Position numbers and translations under genes: made by a program
In this document: piece after piece, positions 54,922 to 64,000 of the stretch
Numbering within the stretch: position 1 is the stretch's first letter
Layout: the number at the start of each line of letters is the position of its first letter
NCBI GenBank assembly: GCA_963843835.1
Contig: CAWJMD010000001.1
Span: 1,178,001-1,242,000, forward strand
DNA length: 64,000 bases
Reading direction: 5' to 3'
Source: CAWJMD01 sp963843835
GTDB taxonomy: Bacteria > Actinomycetota > Actinomycetes > Actinomycetales > CAWJMD01
The notes under the pieces: model-generated
Told to the model about the DNA's origin: nothing
Databases searched by the model: none
Seen by the model: only the letters and a program-made list of their open reading frames with translations

Positions 54922-57900
54922 TGCGCCTGCACCGGCTCGAGGTCACCGCCTTCGGCCCGTTCGCCGGCACCGAGACGGTCGACTTCGACGCGCTCGCCGA
55001 CGCCGGCCTGTTCCTGTTCACCGGCCCCACCGGTGCGGGCAAGACGAGCGTGCTGGACGCCGTCTGCTTCGCCCTCTACGGCCAGGTGCCCGGTGCCCGG
55101 GGCGGCGGCTCGCGGCGCTGCGCAGCGACCACGCCGCCGACGGCGTCGCGCCGCAGGTCGTGCTCGAGGTCACGCCTGCGCGGCCGGCGGCTCCGGCTGA
55201 CCCGCTCCCCGCAGTGGGAGCGGCCGAAGCGCCGAGGCTCCGGCACGCTCACCGAGCAGTCGCGGGTCCACCTCGAGGAGTGCGGCGGCGGCGGGCTGGA
55301 CCACGCTGTCCACCCGCCTGGACGAGACCGGCCACCTGGTCGGGGGCCTGCTGGGGCTCAGCCTCGCCCAGTTCTGCCAGGTGGTGCTCCTCCCCCAGGG
55401 CCAGTTCGCCGAGTTCCTGCGGGCCGACGCCGAGAAGCGCCGCGACCTGCTCGAGAGCCTGTTCGACACCGGCCGGTTCACCGCCGTCGAGCGCTGGCTG
55501 GTGGCCCGCCGGCAGGAGACCGCTCGCGCGCTGGACGACGTCGACGAGCGGCTGCGCAGGTGCTCGCCCGGGTCGTCGAGGCCGCCGGACTCGACGTCCC
55601 GACGAGCTCGCGGACCGCGCCGCGCCCGGAGCTGGGTGGCCGCTCTGGCTCGAGCCGGCCCGGTCGCACGGGCGACCGCGCAGGAGGCGGCGGCGCTCGC
55701 CGCGAGCGGCACGAGGCGGCGACCGCCGCGGTGGAGAGGCGCCACGCTCGTCGCCGAGGCGCACGCCCGGCGGGCGGCCTGCAGACCCGGCTGGCGCAGC
55801 TGACCGAGGCAGCGCCGCCGATGCACGAGGCGGCCGCCGCCGAGGTCGCCGCCGCGCGGGCGGTCGCGCCGCTGGTCCCGCTGGTGACCGAGGTGGCCCG
55901 GCTGCAGGTCGAGCTGGAGGAGGCCAGCGGCGGTCGCCTCGGCGACCGGGCTGGAGCTCGCCGAGGTGCTGCCGGCGACCGGCACCGACTGCCGCCCCGG
56001 TCTCGGCGGTCCGGTGGCCCGCTCCCGGAGCCCTGCAGGCGGTCGCCCGCGAGCACCGCGGCGAGGTCGGCGGGCTGCGCACCCTGGCCAAGGACGAGGC
56101 CGAGGCCGACCGGCTGGCGACCGCCACCGACGCCCTCGAGCGCCGGGTCGTCGAGCTCGACGACCAGGCGCCAGCGGCTCGCCGGCGAGCTCGACACCGC
56201 GCCGGCGCGCCGGGCCGAGCTGGAGGCGCCCGCGACCGCAGCCAGGCCGCGATCGCCGGCCTGCCCGGCGCGGGCACCGACGCCGAGGTCGCGCACGGCA
56301 CGGATTGCGGCAGCCGAGCAGCGCGACGCGCTGCTGGCTCCGCAGCGTCGCGGCCGCCGACGACCTGCGGGCCCGCACCGACGCCAGCCAGCTGGCCCGC
56401 GAGCGCTGGCTCGGGCTGCGCCAGGCCCGGCTCGACGGCATGGCGGCCGAGCTCGCCGGCGGCCTGCGCGACGGCGCCGACTGCCCGGTCTGCGGCAGCA
56501 CCGAGCATCCCGCGACCGGCCGAGGCCGGCGCCGGACGCCGTCGAGCCAAGCGAGGCCGAGGACGCGGCCGCCGCCGAGGTCGCCGGAGCGCCGAGGCGG
56601 AGCGCGCCGCCGCGGCCGAGACGGTGGCCGAGCTGGCGCCGCGCTCGCCGCCGCTCGGTCGGCGGCCGGCGGCGACGACGCCGCTGCGCCGACCTGCGCG
56701 CCGCGCCAGCGACGCCGCGGCCGCCGAGCTCGGCGGCTGACCGGTGCTGGCCGCCAGAGCGTCCGGCGATGCGCAGGACGCGCTCGCCGCGTTCGGCGAG
56801 CAGCACGAGGGCTGGGTGCGCGAGCGGGTCTCCCTCGACCAGGACGCCAAGAACCTGCGGGCGCAGGTGCGCCGACGACCGCGAACGGCTCCAGCGCCTG
56901 CGCGCGACTCTCGACCGGCGCCCGCGGCGACGACCCCTCGATCGCCGCCCGGGCCGCCCGGCTCGCCCGGCTCGCCGACGACCTCGAGGTCGCTGGCTCG
57001 CCAGGTCAGCACCGTCGAGCAGCTCGGCGACCAGGTGACCGCCGCGCTCGCAGCGCGCCGAGCGCGGCCGCCGCGCGACCGCGGGCTCGGCTCGCTGGAG
57101 GAGGTCGCCGCCGCCGCACCGGGACGACGAGGTCGTCGCCCGGCTGGACGAGGCGCGCCAGCGGCACCTCGCCGAGCTGGCGTCGGTCCGCGAGCAGCTC
57201 GCCGAGCCGGCCCTGCCCGTGCTCGCCGAGGTCCCCCGTCCCGGACCTGGCGGCCCTGCGGGCAGCGTGCGCCGAGACCCAGGCCGCGCGCACCGAGGCC
57301 GGCCGGCGCGCAGGCTGCCGCGGCGGTCGGGTCGAGGCGCTGCTGCCGGCTGCAGGCGCCGTGCTGCGCGCCGTGCTGGCCGAGCGCGGCCCGCTCGCCG
57401 AGGAGCACCGCACCGTCGACGGGCTGTCCCGGCTGGCCGAGGGCAAGAGCACCGACAACCGGCTGCGGATGAGCCTGTCCGGCTACGTCCTGGCCGCGCG
57501 GCTCGAGCAGGTCGCGCTGCGCCGCGAGCGAGCGGCTGGCCCGGATGTCCTCCGGTCGCTACCAGCTGCTGCACACCGCCGCAGGCCGGCGGCGCCCGGG
57601 CCCGCGGCGGCCTGCACCTGCGGGTGCTCGACGCCTGGACCGGGGTCGAGCGCGACCCGGCGTCGCTGTCCGGCGGCGAGAGCTTCTCGGCCTCGCTGGC
57701 GCTGGCGCTCGGCCTCGCCGACGTCGTCACCGCCGAGGCCGGCGGCACGCTGCTGGAGACGCTGTTCGTCGACGAGGGGTTCGGCAGCCTGGACGAGGAC
57801 ACCCTCGACGAGGTGATGGGCGTGCTGGACGGCCTGCGCGACGGCGGCCGTACGGTGGGCATCGTGAGCCACGTCGCCGACCTGCGCCAGCGCGTCCCGG

Positions 57901-57950
57901 TCCAGCTGCGCGTGCAGAAGGGTCGCGACGGATCGACCGTGCGGCAGTGA
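54921..57950 (+). CDS. sbcC: Exonuclease subunit SbcC (heavily frameshifted)
   Basis: A Rad50-like SMC ATPase of about 1,010 aa. N-terminal MRLHRLEVTAFGPFAG and Walker A FTGPTGAGKTSVLDAVCFALYG; LLPQGQFAEFLRADAEKRRDLLESLFDTGRF marks the N-terminal SbcC block. Long coiled coils flank the zinc hook CPVCGSTEHP at about 56490. The C-terminal lobe has GYVLAARLEQV, signature LSGGESFSASLALALGLADVV and Walker B ETLFVDEGFGSLDEDTLDEVM. Many single-base shifts across the coiled coil make the exact length uncertain. Stop 57948-57950 overlaps the next start (GTGA). Confidence 0.9.
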
Positions 57951-58474
57951 CGCCCGGCGAGGCGCCGGGTCTCGCCCGGCCACGTGCCGGGCGCCCGTCG
58001 GTCTTCGACGTCGACGGCGTGCTCGCCGACGTCGCGCACCGGGTGCACCACCTGGAGGGTCCGCGCAAGGACTGGCCGCGTTCTTCGCCGCGGCCGCCGA
58101 CGACCCGCCGCTGGCCACCGGGCTCGCCCTGGCCGAGCGAGCTCGCTGCCGACCACGACCTGGCCTACCTCACCGGACGGCCGGAGCGGCTGCGCCGGGT
58201 GACCCGGCGCTGGCTGGCCCGGCACGGGCTGCCGGCGGGCCCGCTGTGGATGCGCCCACCGGGGACTTCCGCCCGGCCCGGGTGATGAAGCTCGAGGCGC
58301 TGCGCCGGCTGGGCGCCGACCAGGAGGTGGAGGTCGTGGTCGACGACGACGAGGCGGTCGTCGACGCACTGCGGGACGCCGGTTTCGCCGTCCTGCAGGC
58401 CACCTGGGCCGTCCAGTCCCGCTCGCGGCCGCCGGACGCTGCGCCGGGCCCAGGAGGAGCAGGGCCGGACCTGA
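57947..58474 (+). CDS. HAD-superfamily phosphatase (PNKP-like)
   Basis: About 175 aa. HAD motif I is VFDVDGVLADVAHR (nucleophile Asp then Asp), motif II AYLTGRPERLRRVTRRWL, motif III GDFRPARVMKLEALRRLG and motif IV VVVDDDEAVVDAL. This is the small type related to the 3'-phosphatase of polynucleotide kinase. Overlap with sbcC (GTGA) suggests that it cleans DNA ends; that is inference. Shifts near 58080, 58138, 58255 and 58432 are needed; the last gives TLRRAQEEQGRT and TGA 58472-58474. Confidence 0.78.
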
Positions 58475-58589
58475 CCAAGCCGACCGCCGCCCGGCACCGA
58501 ACCTCCGCGAGCGCACGTCCAGTCCCTGCGACCCGAGGACCACGTCCGAGGGGAGGAACGGCCGGATGACGATGACCTGACCAGTGCCG

Positions 58590-59197
58590 ATGTCACCATG
58601 GCACCCATGGCTCTCCGTCGCGGCGCCCGAGCAGCAGGCCGCGGACGGACCCGCCGCGCTGGACGACCTCCTGCTCCGTGTCGCCCGCGGGGACGGCCCG
58701 GCCTTCGAGCTGCTGTACGACCGGGTGGCGAACTCCGTGTTCGGCGTGATCCGCCGGGTGCTGCGTGATCCCGCGCAGTCCGAGGAGGTCGCCCAGGAGG
58801 TGCTCGTCGAGGTGTGGCGGACGGCCACCCGCTTCGACGCCGACCGCGGCACCGCGTCGACCTGGATCCACACCATGGCGCACCGGCGGGCCATCGACCG
58901 GGTGCGCGTCGCGCAGGCGTCGCACGACCGCGAGGAGCGGGTCGCCGTCCGCGACCACGCCCCCGCCTACGACGAGGTCGCCGAGACAGGTCGAGGCCCG
59001 GCTGGAGCAGGAGCAGGTACGCCGGTGCCTCGGACGGGCTGACCGAGCTGCAGCGCGAGTCGGTCACCCTCGCCTACTACGGCGGCCACACCTACCGCGA
59101 GGTGGCCGAGGTGCTCGACGTCCCGCTGGGCACGGTCAAGACCCGGCTGCGCGACGGACTGATCCGGCTGCGCGACTGCCTGGGGGTGACGGCGTGA
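58590..59197 (+). CDS. sigK: ECF sigma factor SigK (frameshifted)
   Basis: About 202 aa. Region 2: GPAFELLYDRVANSVFGVIRRVLRDPAQSEEVAQEVLVEVWRTATRFD in blocks, region 4: LTELQRESVTLAYYGGHTYREVAEVLDVPLGTVKTRLRDGLIRLRDCLG. This is the actinobacterial SigK group, controlled by an adjacent RskA. Shifts near 58988 and 59030. The start is ATG 58590 or the in-frame GTG 58584; no strong ribosome site decides. The stop overlaps rskA by GTGA. Confidence 0.88.
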
Positions 59198-59940
59198 CCG
59201 ACCACGAGCTGCACACCCTCACCGGCGCCTACGCCGCAGACGCGCTCGACCGCCGACGAGCGGGCCGCCTTCGGCGGCACCTCGAGGCCTGCGCCTCCTG
59301 CCGTCAGGAGGTCGCCGAGCTGACGCGCCACGGCCGCCCGGCTCGCGGTCGCCGCCAGTCAGCGCCGCCCCGTGCGGCACTGCGCGACCGGGTGCTCGCC
59401 GAGGTCGCCCGCACCCGGCAGCTGTCGCCGCTCGGTACCGTGACCAGCCTCGACCGGCGCGCCCGGGCCGCGGCTGGTACCGGCAGCCGGCCACGGCAGC
59501 GGCCGCCGTGCTGCTCGTCGTCGCGACCGGGCTCGGCGGTCTCGCTGTCGCCGAGAACCATCGGGCCGACCAGGCGCGGGTCCGGGCCGACGGGGCCCGG
59601 GCAGACGCCGCCCGGATCGCCGCGGTCGCCGCCGACCCGGACCGCATCGAGCGCACGGTCCCGTTCGCCTCCGGCGGCACCGGCACCGTGCTGCGCGCCG
59701 GGGACGTCGCGGTCTTCCTCGGCCACGACCTGCCCGAGCTGCCGGACGGCCGCGCCTACCAGCTGTGGCGGATGTCCGGTCAGGACTCGCAGTCGGCCGG
59801 CGTCCTCGGCCGCGGCGGCGACGTCACCGGCGTCGTCACCGACCTGGGGCCGGACGACGCCGTCGGGGTCAGCGTGGAGCCGGAGTCCGGCTCGGACCAG
59901 CCGACCACCGACCCGGTGTTCCTCGTCATCGACGGCCTGA
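59194..59940 (+). CDS. rskA: Anti-sigma-K factor RskA (frameshifted)
   Basis: About 245 aa. Zinc-finger anti-sigma motif HLEACASCRQEV (HxxxCxxC) after LHTLTGAYAADALDADERAAFRR; one membrane helix (ATAAAAVLLVVATGLGGLAVAEN); extracytoplasmic RskA domain (RTVPFASGGTGTVLRAGDVAVFLGHDLPELPDGRAYQLWRMSG, then PVFLVIDG). Redox or membrane stress would trigger its cleavage and free SigK. Shifts near 59252, 59343 and 59475; a last one close to the end gives a stop about 59938-59940. Confidence 0.85.
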   Translation: MTDHELHTLTGAYAADALDRRRAGRLRRHLEACASCRQEVAELTRHGRPARGRRQSAPPRAALRDRVLAEVARTRQLSPLGTVTSLDRRARAAAGTGSRPRQRPPCCSSSRPGSAVSLSPRTIGPTRRGSGPTGPGQTPPGSPRSPPTRTASSARSRSPPAAPAPCCAPGTSRSSSATTCPSCRTAAPTSCGGCPVRTRSRPASSAAAATSPASSPTWGRTTPSGSAWSRSPARTSRPPTRCSSSSTA

Positions 59941-59957
59941 CCGGGGCCGACGGCGAC

Positions 59958-60769
59958 TCAGCCGGTCGTGGCGCGCCCCGACCGGTGACCCACAGCCACA
60001 ACCGGGACGGCGGCACGGCCGCCGGCCGCGGCGTGACCAGCAGCACCAGCCCGAGCAGCAGGGCGACGACCACGGCGTCGACCCAGTAGTGGTTGGCCGT
60101 CACGACGACGACCAGCGTGGTGAGCACCGGGTGGGCGACGACGACACACCGCCACCGGCTGCTGCGCGGTGCGCACCACGACGAGTGCGATGAGCAGCGC
60201 CCAGCCGACGTGCAGGCTCGGCATCGCGGCGAACTGGTTGGCCACCGTGGCGGCGCCGCCGCCGTACGCGGAGGGGCCGAAGGCCGCCATGGTGTCGAGG
60301 AAGCCGAGGCTGGACAGCATCCGCGGCGGAGCCAGCGGCATCGCGACGTGCAGCAGCATCGCGAACGCGGTCAACGTGATGATCAGCCGACGGGCCCAGC
60401 GGTACTCCTCCGGCGGCCGCCGCAGCCAGCCCCAGGCCAGGAAGGCGAGCGTCACCGGGAAGTGGACGCCCACGTAGTACCAGTTGGCGGCCTTGAGCAG
60501 GTCCGGCCACTGCAGCGACCCAGTCCTGCAGGGTCTCCTCGTCGGGGAGCATGCAGCAGCCGCTCGACGTCCCAGACCCGCCAGGCGTTGGCGATCGCCA
60601 GGTCGTCGTGGCCGGTGATCGCGAGCCGGCCGAGCCGGTAGACGACGAACAGGGTGACCAGCAGCAGGATCTCGCGCAGCAGCGCCGGGCCGGGCCGCAG
60701 TTCGTCGAGCCGTCGTGCTGCCGCCGGACGCCCTCGCCCGGCACCGAGCGTCACCGCACTGCACCGCAC
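59958..60769 (-). CDS. PAP2-superfamily membrane phosphatase/transferase (frameshifted)
   Basis: About 270 aa, six membrane spans. It is of the inositolphosphotransferase-like PAP2_3 type: ITGHDDLAIANAWRVWDVERLLH, WARRLIITLTAFAMLLHVAMPLAPPRML, catalytic MPSLHVGWALLIALVVV and VVTANHYWVDAVVVALLLGLVLL with the two histidines. It may handle phosphatidylinositol, phosphatidate or a polyprenyl phosphate. Shifts near 60545, 60520 and 60140. Start GTG 60769 is tentative. Next to the phenolic-lipid genes on the same strand. Confidence 0.78.
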
Positions 60770-60840
60770 ACCGCCCAGGGTGTCACGGATGCCGACGGTC
60801 TCGTGCCCGCGCGTTGTCGCGCCCCACTGTCACCTCCCCG

Positions 60841-61890
60841 TCAGGCGACGTGGTCGACGGCCCAGCCGAAGACGGCCGGGCAGCGCCGCAGGCCGCCGGG
60901 ACCAGCCTGCGGCCGCAGCGCGGGCCGGGCAGCGACGCCCGACGCAGGGCCGACGCCGACCACCGGTAGCGGCGGGTGGCCCGCCGCCAGGCGCGCCGGG
61001 TAGTCCGCCGGGCCGGCCGCTGGACGAGCGCTGCCACAGCCGCGCGGGCGGTGGCCAGCCCGACCGCCACCCCCTCGCCGGTGAGGGCGTCGACGTAGCC
61101 CGCGGCGTCGCCGACCAGCAGCACCCGGCCCTGCCGCGGGGTGCGGGCCGCCTGGCGCAGCGGACCGGCGCCGCGGACCCCGGTCGCGGGCTCGGCGCCC
61201 CGCAGCCGGGCGGCCAGCGCCGGGAACGCCGCCAGCAGCTCGTCGTAGGACGCGCCGTCCCGGCCGCCGAGGAAGGCGACCCCGACCAGGTCGGTCGGAG
61301 ACCGGCGTCACGTAGGCCTCGGCACGATGCCCCCAGTGCACCTCGACGTGCTCGCGACCACGGCGCGAGCGCGAAGTGCCGGCGCAGGCCGTAGCCGGCG
61401 GCGCGCCGGGCTCCGGCACCTGCAGCCCGAGCCGCCGGCGCACCGGGGAGTGCAGGCCGTCGGCGGCGACCAGCCAGCCGGGCCCGCAGGCCGGCCGCCG
61501 AGACGCCCGGCCGCGTCCTGCTCGACCTGGCGCACCGATCCGTGCACCGGACGCATCGCCGAGGTCCGTCGGCGCGGGCTGCCAGCGCCGCGTGCAGCGC
61601 GGTGCGGCGTACGCCGAGGCCCGGGCCCGCGCCGGAAGCCGGCCGTCGACCGAGCGGCCGGGTGCGAGGTAGCGGATGCCGACGAACGGCCGGCCCTGCG
61701 GGCGAGACGCCGAGGCGGGCCAGCTCGTGCGACGGCCGCCGGCATCAGGCCCTTCGCCGCAGGCCTTGTCGACCGGCGTCGGCTGCGCGGCTCGACGACC
61801 ACGACCCGGCAGCCCGGCCCGGCAGGCGCCGATCGCGGCGGCCAGCCCGACCGGGCCGCCGCCGGCGACCAGCACGTCGACGTCGGTCAC
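60841..61890 (-). CDS. srsC: FAD-dependent oxidoreductase, SrsC/geranylgeranyl-reductase-like (frameshifted)
   Basis: About 350 aa. FAD motif VLVAGGGPVGLAAAIGACRAGL, then DKACGEGLMPAAVARLARLG, WLVAADGLHSPVRRRLGL, HWGHRAEAYVTPVSDD and the second FAD block VLLVGDAAGYVDALTGEGVAVGLA. This is the aromatic-hydroxylase/geranylgeranyl-reductase group. As third gene after the type III polyketide synthase and methyltransferase genes it matches SrsC, which hydroxylates methylated alkylresorcinols. GTG start overlaps the previous stop (GTGA 61887-61890). Shifts near 61730, 61640, 61500, 61360 and 61300. Confidence 0.8.
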   Translation of the reverse strand: MTDVDVLVAGGGPVGLAAAIGACRAGLPGRGRRAAQPTPVDKACGEGPDAGGRRTSWPASASRPQGRPFVGIRYLAPGRSVDGRLPARARASAYAAPRCTRRWQPAPTDLGDASGARIGAPGRAGRGRASRRPACGPGWLVAADGLHSPVRRRLGLQVPEPGAPPATACAGTSRSRRGREHVEVHWGHRAEAYVTPVSDRPGRGRLPRRPGRRVLRRAAGGVPGAGRPAAGRRARDRGPRRRSAAPGGPHPAAGPGAAGRRRRGLRRRPHRRGGGGRAGHRPRGCGSARPAAGPADYPARLAAGHPPLPVVGVGPASGVAARPALRPQAGPGGLRRCPAVFGWAVDHVA

Positions 61891-62430
61891 GCCGGTCGGC
61901 TCGGGGCCAGCGCCGCAGCGCCCGCTCCTCGGCGGCCACCCGGGTCCGCAGGAGCACACGCGTTGGCGACGGTGAACACGACGGCGGTGACCCAGGCGCT
62001 GTGCACCAGCGGCAGGGCGACGCCCTCGACCGACGACGGCGACGTAGTTCGGGTGCCGCAGCCAGCGGTACGGCCCGGTGCGCGACCGCGGACAGGCCCG
62101 GGCACGACGACGACCCGGGTGCACCACTGCCGGCCGAGCGTGCGCGATGCACCACCAGCGCAGGCCCTGGGCGGCCAGCGACGAGCGGCGAGCATCGGCC
62201 AGCCCAGCCAGGCAGGAACGGCCGGTCGGCGAGCGAGCACCTCGACCACCGCGCCCACGAGCAGCCCGGTGTGCAGCACGACCATGGCCGGGTAGTGCCC
62301 GGCGCCGGACTCGACGCCGCCGCGCGGCCAGCGACCAGCGGCGGTTGCGCTCGCTGACGACCAGCTCGGCGACCCGCTCGGCGCCGACCGCGAGCGACCA
62401 GCCCGACGTACAGCGACTCGGCTGCGTCAC
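61887..62430 (-). CDS. srsB: Isoprenylcysteine carboxylmethyltransferase-like methyltransferase (SrsB type)
   Basis: About 180 aa integral membrane protein: ESLYVGLVLAVGAERVAELVVSERNRRWSLARGG after correction, PAMVVLHTGLLVGAVVEVLA, LRWWCIATLGRQWCTRVVVVPG and the ICMT motif GPYRWLRHPNYVAVVVEGVALPLVHSAWVTAVVFTVAN. In Streptomyces SrsB O-methylates alkylresorcinols with SAM. GTG start overlaps the PKS stop (62427-62430). Several shifts (62400, 62325, 62200, 62090, 62040, 61960). Confidence 0.82.
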
Positions 62431-63504
62431 CACCGCAGCAGCACCAGCTCGGAGCAGAACCCCGGCCCCATCGCCAGCAGGACCCCGGGCGAACCCGGCC
62501 GGGCGGCGGCTCGTCGGCCAGGGTGTCGGCGAGGACGTGCAGCACCGAGGACGACGACAGGTTGCCGACCCGGGCCAGCGAGTCCCAGGTCCGGCGCAAG
62601 GCCGTCGGCGGCAGGTCCAGCGCGCGCTGCCATCGCCTCGAGCACCTTCGGGCCGCCGGGGTGGGCGACCCAGGTGACGACGTCGCCGATCTTGAGGTCG
62701 TGGTCACCGAGGAAGGCCGCGAGGTCGCCGCCGAGGTGCTCCTCGACGACCTCCGGCACGCCGGCCGCAGAGCACGATCCGGAAGCCGCTGCGCGCCGAC
62801 GTCCCAGCCCATCACCCGCTCGGTGTCCGGGTACAGCCGGCTGCGGGAGGCGACCACGTGCGGCCCGGGTCAGGCCCAGCGCGGCGGCCCGCCGCTCGCC
62901 CACCATCACCACGGCCGCGGCGCCGTCGCCGAACAGCCCGCTGCCGACCAGGTTGGCCATCGACGCGTCGTCCCGCTGCACGGTCAGCGAGCACAGCTCG
63001 ACCGAGAGCAGGACGGCCACCCCGTCCGGGTCGCCGCGCAGCAGGTCGTGCACCCGGGCGACCCCGGCGGCGCCGGCGACGCAGCCCAGGCCGAAGACCG
63101 GGACCCGGCGCACGTCCGGGCGCAGCCCGAGCAGCGGCACGAGCCGCGCGTCCAGGCTGGGCGCCGCGATGCCGGTGACCGAGGTCGACCACCATCATGT
63201 CGACGTCGCTCGGGCGCCAGACCGGCCGCCGCGAGCGCGTCGCTGATCGCCTGCGCGCCGAGGTCGGTGCCGACCTCGATGAACGCGTCGTTGGCCGCGC
63301 CGAACCCGTCGAGCCCGGCGTAGGCCTCCAGCGGCAGCGCCAGGTGGCGGTGCGTGCACGCCGGTCGCGCCGGTGCAGGCGGTCGAGCACACCGCCGGTC
63401 GCGCCCCGTCGGGGAGCACGACCTCGGCGAACGCGTCGGTGATCTCGCTGCTGCGGGTAGCGGTGCCGCGGCAGCGCAGGGGCGACCGCGACCACCTGGC
63501 TCAT
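62427..63504 (-). CDS. srsA: Type III polyketide synthase (SrsA type, frameshifted)
   Basis: About 358 aa chalcone-synthase fold. Catalytic Cys in VFGLGCVAGAAGVARVHDLL, His in VTWVAHPGGPKVLEAM and Asn in RVGNLSSSSVLHVLADTL. The end is GVLLAMGPGFCSELVLLRW. It would extend a fatty acyl-CoA with malonyl or methylmalonyl units into alkylresorcinols or pyrones. Shifts near 63440, 63375, 63215, 63185, 62862, 62770, 62625 and 62490. ATG 63504. First gene of a three-gene, four-base-overlapping operon. Confidence 0.88.
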
Positions 63505-63700
63505 CCGCCCATCCCGTCACCGGCCGTTCGCAGGTTCGCACTAGACCGTCGTCCACATGGACCTCAGCCGTTCGGTTCATTTCCACGCCTCGCGGGCCGA
63601 ACCCTCCAGTTGCCGGCGCGCAGGCCGACACTAGAGGGAGAGTTGACGTGACCCAGATCACCCCCGACCGTACGACCAGCACCGACGAAAGCCGCGGACC

Positions 63701-63898
63701 ATGTGCTCGCACCAGCCGCAGTGCCCCTCCGCGGAGGCTCCCGACCGGGAGGCCGCGCACACCGTTGCCTGCCACCCCGAGCAGGGCTGGAGCCTGCTGT
63801 GCAACGGCGTCGTGCTGTTCGAGGACACCGGTGAGCTGCTGCCCGACGGCCGGGTCATCGACCCGCACCGTCCCACCGACCACCACGTCGCCGCCTGA
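63701..63898 (+). CDS. DUF5999 family protein
   Basis: 65 aa, frame intact: MCSHQPQCPSAEAPDREAAHTVACHPEQGWSLLCNGVVLFEDTGELLPDGRVI in blocks. The family is common in actinomycetes and rich in cysteine and histidine near the start (C-x-H-x4-C), suggesting a metal site. Function unknown. The ATG has no clear ribosome site; a better one (gagggaga) stands before a GTG at 63648, two bases out of frame. It is convergent with gcvP. Confidence 0.82.
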   Translation: MCSHQPQCPSAEAPDREAAHTVACHPEQGWSLLCNGVVLFEDTGELLPDGRVIDPHRPTDHHVAA

Positions 63899-63943
63899 CC
63901 GCTCACCGCACCCGACCCGGCCGACGCGCTCGGTCGGCAGCCG

Positions 63944-64000
63944 CTACTCGGCGTAGCTGTCGACCGGCGGGCAGCTGCAGACCAGGTTGCGGTCGCCGTA
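63944..64000 (-). CDS. gcvP: Glycine dehydrogenase (decarboxylating), C-terminal end
   Basis: The last 18 residues of the P-protein of the glycine cleavage system are visible: YGDRNLVCSCPPVDSYAE then TAG. The GDRNLVCSCPP block is nearly invariant at the GcvP C-terminus. The rest lies beyond the window. Confidence 0.85.
   Translation of the reverse strand, partial: YGDRNLVCSCPPVDSYAE

Noticed and set aside
55478..58894. An open minus-strand frame of over 1,100 codons across sbcC
   Set aside because: It is low-complexity Arg/Pro/Ala antisense of the sbcC coiled coil and shows no domain.
2640..62500. Treating the frameshifted genes as pseudogenes
   Set aside because: Broken genes include trmI, mpa, prcA, tatC, helY, lnt and sbcCD, with motifs and length otherwise preserved. 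Simultaneous recent decay is not credible, so a sequence artefact fits better.
1..64000. CRISPR arrays, tRNA or rRNA genes, insertion sequences and prophage genes
   Set aside because: No regularly spaced repeats, cloverleaf-like stretches, rRNA segments, transposase or phage structural genes were seen on either strand.

Overview
The window is high-GC actinobacterial DNA. The evidence is a complete Pup-proteasome locus, RbpA, an Lnt-Ppm1 pair, SigK-RskA, twin-arginine translocase genes next to pafBC, a DUF5999 protein, and many GTG starts with leaderless promoters. A Propionibacteriales-like or related actinomycete fits, but the rank cannot be fixed from sequence reading alone.

Layout. 1-2.63 kb: the end of a citramalate synthase, an ArsR-SRPBCC pair and a truncated DNA-glycosylase-family gene, all with clean frames. 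At about 2.63 kb this gene and trmI are joined head to head, both lacking their 5' ends, so the join is probably a chimera or breakpoint. 2.64-18.4 kb: trmI, mpa, a NUDIX gene, dop, pup, an endonuclease VII-like gene, prcB, prcA, a ChaB-like gene, a secreted DUF1906 protein, pafA, two FKBP isomerase genes and pafBC. 18.4-28.9 kb: tatA/tatC, a lipid kinase, helY, a PPOX-fold protein, a 5'-3' exonuclease, an M24 peptidase, an acyl-CoA dehydrogenase, an Lrp/AsnC regulator and a CAP-domain protein. 29-42 kb: lysine catabolism in two blocks (kamA and kdd with a YtcJ-like amidohydrolase; kamD-kamE-kal). Between them lie an ECF sigma/membrane-protein pair, secreted proteins, an acyltransferase and a large FG-GAP protein. 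42-47 kb: lnt-ppm1-fxsA, rbpA and a glycerophosphodiesterase. 47-53.6 kb: a LuxR-type regulator, a secreted protein, two esterases, an ATP-grasp ligase and a GCS2-type ligase, which together form a candidate amide-ligase system. 53.7-58.5 kb: sbcD-sbcC and a HAD phosphatase. 58.5-64 kb: sigK-rskA, a PAP2 enzyme, an srsABC-like phenolic-lipid operon, a DUF5999 gene and the 3' end of gcvP.

Sequence quality. From 2.64 kb on, many conserved genes, including essential ones, need single-base frame corrections. Where family motifs pin the site, most corrections fall on the third codon position: one extra base that is a synonymous alternative, or one missing base. This looks like a consensus artefact, possibly from mixed strains, rather than gene decay. 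Clean stretches (about 33.8-39.0 and 47.0-52.1 kb) carry mostly accessory genes. Spans given for frameshifted genes are the inferred whole gene.

How the parts work together. Dop, PafA, Pup, Mpa and PrcAB form the pupylation-proteasome pathway, with PafBC as the linked DNA-damage regulator. KamA, Kdd, KamDE and Kal are steps of the lysine 2,3-/5,6-aminomutase route, but the cleavage enzyme Kce is not in the window. SrsABC-like enzymes would make methylated phenolic lipids. The ATP-grasp, GCS2 and esterase set is the least characterised module.
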